64,000 nt of DNA, taken from Ferruginibacter sp. Its GTDB lineage: Bacteria > Bacteroidota > Bacteroidia > Chitinophagales > Chitinophagaceae. How positions within the stretch are numbered: position 1 is the first letter of the stretch; every line of letters begins with the position of its first letter. The stretch is taken from assembly GCA_019638635.1 (NCBI GenBank), contig JAHBTM010000001.1, positions 55,200 to 119,199 of the forward strand, read 5' to 3'. The position numbers and the translations under genes are program-made. Below the pieces are notes generated by a model. It did not search any database, was not told where the DNA came from, and saw nothing but the letters and a program-made list of their open reading frames with translations. Below, piece by piece: positions 55,996 to 64,000 of the stretch.

Positions 55996-58900
55996 ATGAG
56001 TCAAAAAAAATACTGGGGAAATTTCGGACAGCTCATCGAAACCGATGCGTCTAAAAAGGCTGCTGAAAATGAATTTCAGGAAGACCTCCTGCCGCTGGAA
56101 GATGTGAAGGAAGGTGGGTTGCTGGATGGAACTACCCCCCGTCGTGACTTTTTAAAATATCTCGGATTCAGCACCGCTGCTGCTGCATTGGCGGCCAGTT
56201 GCCAAACTCCTGTAAGGAAAGCCATTCCTTATGTGCAACGCCCCGATAATGTCATTCCCGGTGTAGCCGATTATTATGCATCTACCTACGTAAATGGTGG
56301 CGATGCTATCAGTGTAATCGTTAAACAGCGGGATGGCCGCCCGATTAAAATTGAAGGCAACGAATTGTCTTCTGTTACTTCAGGTGGAACCAACGCCCGT
56401 ACACAGGCTGCCGTACTCGATTTGTACAATACCGCACGCCTGCGCCACCCGTTGCAAAAGAACGGGAACGATTTCAAGGAAGTGCCCACCTTCGATGCTA
56501 TGGATAAAATGGTAGCACAGGCAATGGCTGCACAATCCGGTAAGCAGGTCGTGTTATTAACCTCAACGATTAACAGTCCTTCTACCCTTGAAGTAATCAA
56601 TAACTTCCTGGCTAAATATCCCGGCAGCCGCCACGTACAATACGATGCGGTAAGCAACAGTGCTATGCTGCTGGCCAATGAAATGAGCTATGGTAAAAGG
56701 CACATCCCTTCCTACAATTTCGGAGCCGCCCGTACAATTGTGAGTTTAAGCGCGGATTTCCTAGGCTCCTGGCTGAACGGTGTGGAATATACGCGTCAGT
56801 ACGCCGCCAGCCGGAAAGTAAGCAAGGACCGCATACAAATGAATCAACACATTCATTTTGAAAGCTTCATGAGCCTCACCGGTAGTAACGCCGATGACCG
56901 CTTTATGCATAAGCCTTCAGAAACCGGTGCCATCGCCCTGGCGTTGTTATCTAAGCTCGGGGGTGCAGTGAGTGCACCTAAACTAGATGCCGCACTGATG
57001 AAAGGGGTTGACCTCGCTGCACAGTCGCTCATGAACAACAAAGGAGCAGCACTCGTGGTTTCCGGCAGCAACGACGTACATGTACAACTGGTGGTGAATG
57101 CCATCAATGAGCTGATTGGTGCCAACGGAACCACCATCAACCACGGAGTTTCCCTTAACATACGTAAAGGCATAGACGCAGATATGCAAACCCTCGTGAA
57201 CGACATGAATGCCGGTAACGTGGGCGCGCTGATGGTGTATGATTGCAATCCGGTGTACAGCTACTTCGATGGAAAGAAATTCGGCGACCTGATGGCCAAA
57301 GTGCCGGTTACCGTTTCTTTCAACGGTACCATGGATGAAACTACTGAACAATGTAAATACATAATCCCCTCACACCACTGGTTGGAAAGCTGGGGAGATG
57401 CAGAAGTGAAAACAGGCTATATCAGCATGATACAGCCATTGATACACCCGTTGTTTAAAACCCGTCCGTTCCAAACTTCACTTATGAAATGGTCGGGCGT
57501 TGCAAACAATGCCGGTCAGCCTGTTGCAGGAGACACCACTGCAATGGTTGCCGTAGCATCTACTTCCGTAACGGGGGATGAATACGAAACATTCTTCAAA
57601 AATTACTGGACAGGCAAACTGGGTGGTAAAGACAATTACAATAAAGCCCTGCAGGATGGAGTGGTAGAACCTGCTGAAGGTTTGTCCATCCCTGCTTCGT
57701 ATACGGCTAACGGTTTGGCAGAAGCGCAAACAGGCATTGCCGCGATTAAAGGAGGTACCCTGGAAGTTGCTTTCTATGAAAATTCAAGCGTGGGCAATGG
57801 TAGCCAGGCCAATAATCCCTGGTTGCAGGAAATGCCTGACCCAATCACCAAAGTAACCTGGGACAACTACGCCATGGTTGGTCCTGAACTGGCTAAAACT
57901 TTGGTGAAGCTGGATGTACTGAAAAATCAGAAACAAGCCGATACATACGAAGTAACTCCCGAAAAACCGGTGATTAAACTCACGGTAAACAATCGTATGG
58001 TGGAATTACCGGTGATGATTACTCCGGGTGTACATCCTTCCACCATTGCCGTGGCTGTAGGGTACGGACGCCAGAGTGCCAATCCGGATCAAAGCATTGA
58101 ACGCATCGGCCGCTCTGCTACCGGTGCCGGAAAAAATGTATATCCTTTGATGGGGTACAAAGACAATACCCTGCAAAATTTTGCCGTAGCAACCGCCGAA
58201 AAAATTTCGGGTACCTATGCCCTGGCACAAACCCAGGTGCACGGATTCACTGAAAATCGCCCGGTGATTTATGAAACCAGTTTATCTGATTTCAAAAAAG
58301 ATCCTAAGCAACTGATGGCCAAAACCAAAGCGGAACTGGACATGCTGATTGCCAATGGCAGCAAGGATTTTGAAAAAGATGCCACCATTTACCCGTACCA
58401 TGAAAAGCCGGGCATTAAGTGGGGTATGTCTATTGATTTGAACTCTTGTACCGGATGCAGCGCCTGTGTAGTGGCCTGTATTGCCGAGAATAATATCAGC
58501 GTGGTGGGTAAAACGGAAGTTGCCCGTTACCACGATATGCACTGGTTACGCATCGACCGTTATTTTACCGGTGATCCGAACAATCCGGATGTAGTATTCC
58601 AACCCATGATTTGCCAGCATTGCGATAATGCGCCATGTGAGAATGTGTGTCCGGTAGCCGCTACCAACCACAGCAGCGAAGGGTTGAACCAAATGGCATA
58701 TAACCGTTGTATCGGAACCCGCTATTGCGCCAATAACTGTCCTTATAAAGTAAGACGTTTCAACTGGCTGGATTATAACGGAGCCGATAGCTTCCCGAAT
58801 AACCAACAGCCGATGTTGGGTGGATACCTGGATGAAACCATTGTACAAATGAACGATGATTTAACCCGTATGGTGTTGAACCCGGATGTTACGGTTCGTT

Positions 58901-59223
58901 CAAGAGGTGTGATGGAGAAATGTTCTTTCTGCGTACAGCGTTTGCAGGAAGGAAAACTGAAAGCGAAAAAAGAGCAGGACCCATCCATGGTGCGTAACCT
59001 GAAAACAGCGTGTGCACAGGCTTGTCCGGCCAACGCCATTACTTTCGGAAACGTAAACGATCAGAAGAGCGATGTGTTTAAAATCAGAAATGAAGAACAG
59101 GTAGATCGTAACTTCTACGTGTTACAGCAGTTGCACACCCTGCCGAATGTGAACTATCTGGCCAAGTTGAAAAACACCGGAAGGCACATTGGGGTGGTTG
59201 AATCGCATGATGATCATCACTAG
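55996..59223 (+). CDS. actB: Alternative Complex III subunit ActB, molybdopterin-oxidoreductase-like iron-sulfur protein
   Basis: 1076 residue codons from the ATG at 55996 (a TTG at 55981 is rejected). A Tat-variant signal is RRDFLKYLGFSTAAAALAASC, at about residue 50 rather than the very N-terminus. The large domain has the molybdopterin-oxidoreductase fold, but ACIII members of this family bind no molybdopterin. The C-terminal ferredoxin-like domain has four cysteine groups: CTGCSACVVAC, CDNAPCENVC, CIGTRYCANNC and CSFC with ACAQACP. It passes electrons within the complex and is bound to ActA and ActC. Confidence 0.95.
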   Translation: MSQKKYWGNFGQLIETDASKKAAENEFQEDLLPLEDVKEGGLLDGTTPRRDFLKYLGFSTAAAALAASCQTPVRKAIPYVQRPDNVIPGVADYYASTYVNGGDAISVIVKQRDGRPIKIEGNELSSVTSGGTNARTQAAVLDLYNTARLRHPLQKNGNDFKEVPTFDAMDKMVAQAMAAQSGKQVVLLTSTINSPSTLEVINNFLAKYPGSRHVQYDAVSNSAMLLANEMSYGKRHIPSYNFGAARTIVSLSADFLGSWLNGVEYTRQYAASRKVSKDRIQMNQHIHFESFMSLTGSNADDRFMHKPSETGAIALALLSKLGGAVSAPKLDAALMKGVDLAAQSLMNNKGAALVVSGSNDVHVQLVVNAINELIGANGTTINHGVSLNIRKGIDADMQTLVNDMNAGNVGALMVYDCNPVYSYFDGKKFGDLMAKVPVTVSFNGTMDETTEQCKYIIPSHHWLESWGDAEVKTGYISMIQPLIHPLFKTRPFQTSLMKWSGVANNAGQPVAGDTTAMVAVASTSVTGDEYETFFKNYWTGKLGGKDNYNKALQDGVVEPAEGLSIPASYTANGLAEAQTGIAAIKGGTLEVAFYENSSVGNGSQANNPWLQEMPDPITKVTWDNYAMVGPELAKTLVKLDVLKNQKQADTYEVTPEKPVIKLTVNNRMVELPVMITPGVHPSTIAVAVGYGRQSANPDQSIERIGRSATGAGKNVYPLMGYKDNTLQNFAVATAEKISGTYALAQTQVHGFTENRPVIYETSLSDFKKDPKQLMAKTKAELDMLIANGSKDFEKDATIYPYHEKPGIKWGMSIDLNSCTGCSACVVACIAENNISVVGKTEVARYHDMHWLRIDRYFTGDPNNPDVVFQPMICQHCDNAPCENVCPVAATNHSSEGLNQMAYNRCIGTRYCANNCPYKVRRFNWLDYNGADSFPNNQQPMLGGYLDETIVQMNDDLTRMVLNPDVTVRSRGVMEKCSFCVQRLQEGKLKAKKEQDPSMVRNLKTACAQACPANAITFGNVNDQKSDVFKIRNEEQVDRNFYVLQQLHTLPNVNYLAKLKNTGRHIGVVESHDDHH

Positions 59224-59338
59224 AACACGCGGTGCGGACACAACGTAAAAAATGTCCGGCAAAAAAAGGAACTAATTGAAGTGAGTATATAAACAGGCAC
59301 GAAGCCTTGCGCCGGGTGTCAAAAGTTTAAAACAGACT

Positions 59339-60793
59339 ATGTCATTACTGAAATACGAATCACAGCAACGGGAGCCCCTGGTAGATGGCAACAAAGATTA
59401 TCACCAGGTAACGGAAGATATTATCAGTCCTATTGAGGCCAAACCCACGCGGCTCTGGTACATTGGTTTCTGGATCAGTGTAGCACTGCTTTTATTTGGT
59501 GTGTACAGTGTGTACCGGGATGTGGCGTATGGTACGGGCCAGTGGAACCTGAATAAAACCATCGGCTGGGGTTGGGATATTACCAACTTCGTATGGTGGG
59601 TAGGTATTGGTCACGCCGGTACGCTGATTTCCGCAATCCTTTTGTTATTCCGTCAGGGCTGGAGAACCGGTGTAAACCGTGCTGCGGAAGCCATGACCAT
59701 CTTTGCGGTAATGTGTGCGGGGCAGTTCCCAATCTGGCATATGGGTAGGGTGTGGATGGCTTTCTTCGTAATGCCTTATCCCAATACCCGCGGTCCGCTC
59801 TGGGTGAACTTCAATTCCCCGCTGTTATGGGACGTATTCGCGATTTCAACGTATTTCACCGTATCGCTCCTGTTCTGGTACTCCGGGTTAATTCCGGATC
59901 TGGCTACCGTGAGAGACCGTGCCAAAACCAAGTTCCGTAAAATGATGTACGGTGTGGCTTCTTTTGGATGGACAGGTAGCACCAAACACTGGCAACGCCA
60001 TGAATCTCTTTCACTGGTTCTGGCCGGTTTGAGCACGCCACTTGTATTATCCGTTCACACCATCGTATCGTTCGACTTCGCCACCTCCGTTATACCGGGT
60101 TGGCATACCACCATCTTCCCTCCTTACTTCGTTGCGGGTGCCATCTTCAGTGGATTTGCCATGGTACAAACCCTGTTGATTGTGGTACGTAAAGTGATGA
60201 ACCTGCAGGATTACATCACCATAGGCCATATTGAAGCCATGAACAAGGTGATTGTGTTAACGGGTAGTATTGTGGGATGTGCCTATCTCACCGAATTGTT
60301 TATTGCGTGGTACGGACAAAACCCTTACGAATGGTATGCGTTCAAGGAAAACCGCGCCAACATATTCTCTCCATACGGATGGAGTTACTGGTTGATGATG
60401 TTCTGTAATGTGGTATCTCCACAGTTATTCTGGAGCCGCAAATTGCGCAGAAACATTGCGGTAACCTTCTTCATGAGTATCATCGTAAACATCGGGATGT
60501 GGTACGAGCGTTTTGTAATCATCGTTACCTCTATTTACCGTGATTTCTTACCGAGCAGCTGGAGTAACTACTACAGCCCTACGATTTGGGAAATCGGGTT
60601 TTACCTCGGTACGTTCGGATTGTTCTTTACATGCTTCTTCCTGTTTGCGAAATATATGCCGGTGATTGCCGTTGCTGAAATCAAATCTATCCTGAAAACC
60701 AGCGGCGAAAATTACAAGATGAAGATGACGGATATAGAAAAAGCAGACCCTGAAAAGTTCTATCAGGATGAAGTAGATCACGCGCATCATTAA
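59339..60793 (+). CDS. actC: Alternative Complex III subunit ActC, NrfD-like membrane protein
   Basis: 484 residues with about ten membrane helices and the NrfD/PsrC family pattern (WVGIGHAGTLISAILLLFRQGWR, FPIWHMGRVWMAFFVMPYPN, STPLVLSVHTIVSFDFATSVIPGWHTTIFPPYFVAGAIFSG). It forms a quinol-binding membrane core of the complex; the paralogue ActF follows later in the operon. The 115-base gap before it shows only a weak hairpin. Confidence 0.95.
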   Translation: MSLLKYESQQREPLVDGNKDYHQVTEDIISPIEAKPTRLWYIGFWISVALLLFGVYSVYRDVAYGTGQWNLNKTIGWGWDITNFVWWVGIGHAGTLISAILLLFRQGWRTGVNRAAEAMTIFAVMCAGQFPIWHMGRVWMAFFVMPYPNTRGPLWVNFNSPLLWDVFAISTYFTVSLLFWYSGLIPDLATVRDRAKTKFRKMMYGVASFGWTGSTKHWQRHESLSLVLAGLSTPLVLSVHTIVSFDFATSVIPGWHTTIFPPYFVAGAIFSGFAMVQTLLIVVRKVMNLQDYITIGHIEAMNKVIVLTGSIVGCAYLTELFIAWYGQNPYEWYAFKENRANIFSPYGWSYWLMMFCNVVSPQLFWSRKLRRNIAVTFFMSIIVNIGMWYERFVIIVTSIYRDFLPSSWSNYYSPTIWEIGFYLGTFGLFFTCFFLFAKYMPVIAVAEIKSILKTSGENYKMKMTDIEKADPEKFYQDEVDHAHH

Positions 60794-60851
60794 TGCAAAG
60801 GATCGGATTATAAAAAAGAGATTAAAGTTTTAAAAGGCAAAAGCTACAATT

Positions 60852-61442
60852 ATGGCCGGAGGAATTAAAAAATTTGTTGTGGGAGCGTTCGACGATGAGA
60901 AAGTGCTCTTTCCCGCAGTGAAGAATGTACGCAAGGCAGGATATAAAATCCACGACGTGTACACCCCCTTTCCTGTGCACGGGCTCGATCATGCCATGGG
61001 GTTGAGAGAAACCAGTTTACATACAGCCGGTTTCTTCTACGCCATCACCGGAACGTGTACGGCATTGGGTTTCATGACCTGGATTTTTACCAAAGACTGG
61101 CCCATCAATGTGGGTGGTAAACCATTCTTTGCATTGCCGGCGTGGATTCCCATCACTTTCGAGTTAACTGTATTGTTCTCGGCAGTAGGGATGGTACTCA
61201 CGTTTTGCTATCTCTGCCAACTGGCGCCGTTCGTAAAGAAGCATCATTTTCACCCGAGGGCTACGGATGATTTATTCATCATGGCCATTGAGTGTACCGA
61301 TAAAACCAATCCGGCTGAAGTTCAATCGTTCCTTCAAAATGCAGGGGCAATGGAAATAAACGTACAGGAAGCAGAAACAGGATGGTGGTTAGGCAGGTAC
61401 GATCGTGAACAAAAATTGTACAAAGAAGAAAAAGGCTATTAA
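60852..61442 (+). CDS. actD: Alternative Complex III subunit ActD (DUF3341)
   Basis: 196 residues. The DUF3341 pattern is clear: VVGAFDDEKVLFPAVKNVRKAGYKIHDVYTPFPVHGLDHAMGL, two membrane helices (about residues 58-78 and 95-118), and a cytoplasmic tail with DRFIM-like IMAIECTDK. It is a structural membrane subunit. It lies between actC and actE in the usual order. Confidence 0.93.
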   Translation: MAGGIKKFVVGAFDDEKVLFPAVKNVRKAGYKIHDVYTPFPVHGLDHAMGLRETSLHTAGFFYAITGTCTALGFMTWIFTKDWPINVGGKPFFALPAWIPITFELTVLFSAVGMVLTFCYLCQLAPFVKKHHFHPRATDDLFIMAIECTDKTNPAEVQSFLQNAGAMEINVQEAETGWWLGRYDREQKLYKEEKGY

Positions 61443-61484
61443 TCCAACGTGGTGTAACAGATACACCGCCATAAGTAAGAAAGG

Positions 61485-62129
61485 ATGAAAAAAATAAAAG
61501 CAATCAGCATTATTTCTGCAGTCATCGGCGTAGGAACGCTGGTAGGTTGCGGCGGAAAGGAAAGTCCGGGCCGGGTGTATATGCCCGATATGGCTTACAG
61601 CAGAGCGTATGAAACGTATGCTTTGCAAGATTCCACCGTTATCACTACGGATGTAACTAAGCGCGGCGGTTCGGCTATTTACTACAATGCCAAGCCTGTT
61701 CGTGGAACCATCAAGCGGGGTGAACTGTTTCCTTATGATGTTCCAAATACACCGGAAGGGTATATCCAGAGTGCCGGGGTACAGAATCCGATTGCTGATA
61801 TGAGTGTGATAGAGATGCCGGAAGCTAAAAGGCTGTACCAAATCAATTGCGCGGTGTGCCATGGAGATAAGGCCGATGGTCAGGGACCGCTGGCAACCTC
61901 CGGAAAAGTGGGCGGTATCGCCAACCTCACCCTGCCTATGTACACCGGTATGGCTGATGGAACGATGTTCCATTCGCTGACTTACGGCCGTGGACTGATG
62001 GGCAGTTATGCGTCACAGTTAGACAGGCGCCAGCGTTGGATGGTGATTAACTATTTGAGAACATTGCAACCGGCTCCAACAACAGCACCGGCCGCAGCGG
62101 CAACTGCCGATACAACTAAAAAAGGGTAA
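61485..62129 (+). CDS. actE: Alternative Complex III subunit ActE, mono-haem cytochrome c lipoprotein
   Basis: 214 residues. The lipoprotein signal is MKKIKAISIISAVIGVGTLVGC; the haem site is CAVCH, with GPLATSGKVGG and a distal Met region (LPMYTGMADGTMFHSLTYG) downstream. The C-terminus is Ala/Thr/Pro-rich. It is the electron exit subunit on the periplasmic side. Confidence 0.94.
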   Translation: MKKIKAISIISAVIGVGTLVGCGGKESPGRVYMPDMAYSRAYETYALQDSTVITTDVTKRGGSAIYYNAKPVRGTIKRGELFPYDVPNTPEGYIQSAGVQNPIADMSVIEMPEAKRLYQINCAVCHGDKADGQGPLATSGKVGGIANLTLPMYTGMADGTMFHSLTYGRGLMGSYASQLDRRQRWMVINYLRTLQPAPTTAPAAAATADTTKKG

Positions 62130-62151
62130 TAAATCAAAATACATTATTTAG

Positions 62152-63408
62152 ATGAACCATCAATTTGAATTACCGGGGAGTTATAAAAAGTGGACCTATG
62201 GTTTACTGGCAGTAGGATTGATTGCCGTGATATATGGGTTTATCATGTACCATCCGTTTGCTGACCCTCACCATGCACATGGCGACCACAAAGACAGTAC
62301 ACGTTTTTGGGCGGTGCTGCTGCAAAACAGCGTGTACTTTTTGCTAGTTGTGAACGCTGCTATGTTCTTCCTGTGTGTAACCACTATGGCTATGGGTGGA
62401 TGGCAGATTGCCTTCCGCAGGGTTACAGAAGCCATTTCAAGCGCTGTTCCCATTATGGGATTGGTTACCCTGGTTATTTTAATGACCATTGTTTGGGGCG
62501 GACGATCAGACATCTACCATTGGTTAGATAAAGAACATGTTGCCCACGATCATATCCTGAAAGGTAAAGCCGGATTTCTCAACCCCGTGTTCTACTCTGT
62601 ATTTTCTGTTGTAACCGTTGTGTTGTGGTGGCTGCTTGGAAAGAAAATGCGCTCCATGAGTCTGGAACACGACGAAGGCGAAACCAACCACGAAAAAAAT
62701 AAGAAGTTCATCTGGAACAACACGGTATGGGCCTCACTGTTTACGGTAGTATTCGCACTTTCGGTTGCTTCAACGTTGCCGTGGTTGTGGTTGATGAGTA
62801 TTGATGCACACTGGTATAGTACCATGTACTCCTGGTACACATTTGCCAGCACCTTTGTGGCCGGGATTGCCCTGATGGCTTTATATGTTATCTACCTGAA
62901 GAATAAGGGGCAACTGGAATTTGTAACCGAAGAACATTTACACGATTTAGGTAAGTTCATGTTTGCGTTCTCTGTATTCTGGACATATCTCTGGTTCTCT
63001 CAGTATATGTTGATCTGGTATAGCAACCAGCCCGAAGAAACCAAGTACTTTGTAGAAAGAATCGGAACCGCTGAAAAGGCCGGTCCCTACAAAGGCATCT
63101 TCTTCTTCAACCTGATTGTAAACTTCCTGGCGCCCTTGCTGATTTTGATGCGCCGCGGATCAAAACGTAACTGGACACTGATTACTTTCATGGCCGTATT
63201 AATCATTTTCGGACACTGGATAGATTTTTACCAAATGGTTATGCCCGGTACATTGAAAGATAAAGCACAGCTGATGCCATTTGAATTTGGTGTACCGTGC
63301 TTGTTCATCGGACTGATTATGTGGGCAACCGGCGGATACCTGAGCAAACATCCGCTCACGCCAAGAAACAACCCGTTCCTGAAAGAAAGTATGATTCATC
63401 ATACATAA
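62152..63408 (+). CDS. actF: Alternative Complex III subunit ActF, NrfD-like quinone subunit
   Basis: 418 residues with about ten membrane helices, distantly related to ActC. The N-terminal helix (TYGLLAVGLIAVIYGFIMY) is followed by a His-rich loop (HPFADPHHAHGDHKD) and the core (LPWLWLMSIDAHWYSTMYSWYTFASTFVAG, LGKFMFAFSVFWTYLWFSQYMLIWY). It completes the six-gene set; the oxidase genes begin 92 bases later. Confidence 0.94.
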   Translation: MNHQFELPGSYKKWTYGLLAVGLIAVIYGFIMYHPFADPHHAHGDHKDSTRFWAVLLQNSVYFLLVVNAAMFFLCVTTMAMGGWQIAFRRVTEAISSAVPIMGLVTLVILMTIVWGGRSDIYHWLDKEHVAHDHILKGKAGFLNPVFYSVFSVVTVVLWWLLGKKMRSMSLEHDEGETNHEKNKKFIWNNTVWASLFTVVFALSVASTLPWLWLMSIDAHWYSTMYSWYTFASTFVAGIALMALYVIYLKNKGQLEFVTEEHLHDLGKFMFAFSVFWTYLWFSQYMLIWYSNQPEETKYFVERIGTAEKAGPYKGIFFFNLIVNFLAPLLILMRRGSKRNWTLITFMAVLIIFGHWIDFYQMVMPGTLKDKAQLMPFEFGVPCLFIGLIMWATGGYLSKHPLTPRNNPFLKESMIHHT

Positions 63409-63500
63409 TAATAAAGCAGATACGAACCCAGATAAAAGTAATTAACCCGGTGTAATGGTTTTTACGAACTTTGCCGGGGAGAGGAAAAAAAAATTATAAA

Positions 63501-64000
63501 ATGAAAGATTTGTTTGTGGTAGCCATCGTTGTGATGTTTTTCCTGGTCGTTTTCCAAATCGCCAAGGCCAGCGAATACGTTAGCATCCTGAAAGGAGAAG
63601 AAAAAACCCGGAAGCAAAATAATAAGATCAATGGGTTCCTCATGCTGGTCTTTCTGGTGCTGGGCCTCATCGGCGCCTGGTGGTGCAACGAATTGTACTA
63701 CGGTAAAACCCTCTTCCCTCAAGGCTCCGCATCCATAGAAGGAGAAGATATTGATACCATGTTGCTGGTTACTATTGCCATTTGTGGTGTAGTATTTATT
63801 ATCACTCAGATATTATTGTTCTGGTTCTCTTACAAGTATCAGGAAAACGATAAAAGAAAAGCATACTTCTTCCCACACAATAATAAGCTGGAAGTCATCT
63901 GGACTACCATTCCGGCGATTACCTTAACCGTTTTGATTGTGTTTGGATTGAAGTTCTGGTTTAAAATCACGGGCGACCCTCCGCAAGATGCCCTTATGGT
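63501..64000 (+). CDS. coxB: Cytochrome c oxidase subunit II, 3' partial
   Basis: From ATG 63501 the frame runs open to the window end (about 166 codons). An N-terminal helix (MKDLFVVAIVVMFFLVVFQI) and an Lys/Asn-rich loop are followed by two further helices and the CoxB hallmark between them (FSYKYQENDKRKAYFFPHNNKLEVIWTTIPAITLTVLIVFGL). The CuA domain lies beyond the edge. It directly follows actF, so ACIII and oxidase probably form a supercomplex. Confidence 0.93.
   Translation, partial: MKDLFVVAIVVMFFLVVFQIAKASEYVSILKGEEKTRKQNNKINGFLMLVFLVLGLIGAWWCNELYYGKTLFPQGSASIEGEDIDTMLLVTIAICGVVFIITQILLFWFSYKYQENDKRKAYFFPHNNKLEVIWTTIPAITLTVLIVFGLKFWFKITGDPPQDALM

Noticed and set aside
55996-59223. 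ActB as an active molybdoenzyme
   Set aside because: It is part of a complete actABCDEF set, where the family member is known to lack the molybdopterin cofactor.
61389-61973. 194-codon minus-strand frame opposite actD/actE
   Set aside because: Overlaps two certain respiratory genes; no family features.

Overview
The window reads as chromosomal DNA of a Bacteroidota bacterium, most likely order Chitinophagales (Chitinophagaceae-like). The sequence shows a type IX secretion C-terminal sorting domain, promoters of the TAnnTTTG (-7) type, almost no Shine-Dalgarno sequences, families largely restricted to the phylum (DUF2480, IPExxxVDY, DUF6787, DUF6929), and an Alternative Complex III respiratory operon running into cytochrome oxidase. 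The order-level placement is inference from gene content. No rRNA, tRNA, CRISPR array, phage or complete insertion sequence was recognised.

Layout. 1-2.6 kb: the end of a membrane-anchored PpiD/SurA-like prolyl isomerase and a DUF2480 gene. 2.6-4.1 kb: a gene-free cluster of dispersed, hairpin-rich repeats. 4.1-15.0 kb: one giant (about 3630 aa) secreted modular protein with five copies of a roughly 450-aa super-repeat, five PKD-like domains and a T9SS tail, closed by a strong terminator. 15.1-21.4 kb: ATP-grasp enzyme, M48 lipoprotein protease, DUF2911, a DUF4139 (MuiA-like) gene with a 38-aa membrane protein behind it, and a DUF6929 lipoprotein. 21.4-29.4 kb: rho with a long leader, the selenium genes mnmH and selD with an unknown secreted protein wedged between them, and a large one-piece sensor kinase. 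29.4-34.9 kb: IPExxxVDY, M28-PDZ peptidase, feoB, unknown lipoprotein.

35-50.7 kb: a PadR-PspC pair with a candidate operator, gcvT-comB, a SNF2 helicase with two SWIM zinc fingers, two tiny genes, mqnC (futalosine menaquinone pathway), an active/inactive M16 peptidase pair, a holin-like membrane gene interrupted by an in-frame TAG, and a fused alpha-beta 2-oxoacid dehydrogenase E1. 50.7-54.4 kb: a CACAAAG-type inverted-repeat block and a minus-strand operon of two unusual fusions (DUF6787-PurN and a carboxypeptidase-regulatory-like domain joined to MsrB) followed by a DUF418 membrane protein. 54.6-64 kb: actABCDEF for Alternative Complex III, then coxB cut by the window end.

Taken together the right end makes the menaquinol-oxidising respiratory chain (mqnC for the quinone, ActA-F for quinol oxidation, CoxB for the terminal oxidase). 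The selenium genes suggest selenium use for tRNA 2-selenouridine. No clear new defence or biosynthetic system was found. The most unusual items are the premature stop in the holin-like gene, the two enzyme fusions, the protein embedded between mnmH and selD, the candidate leaderless promoters, and the structured repeat cluster.
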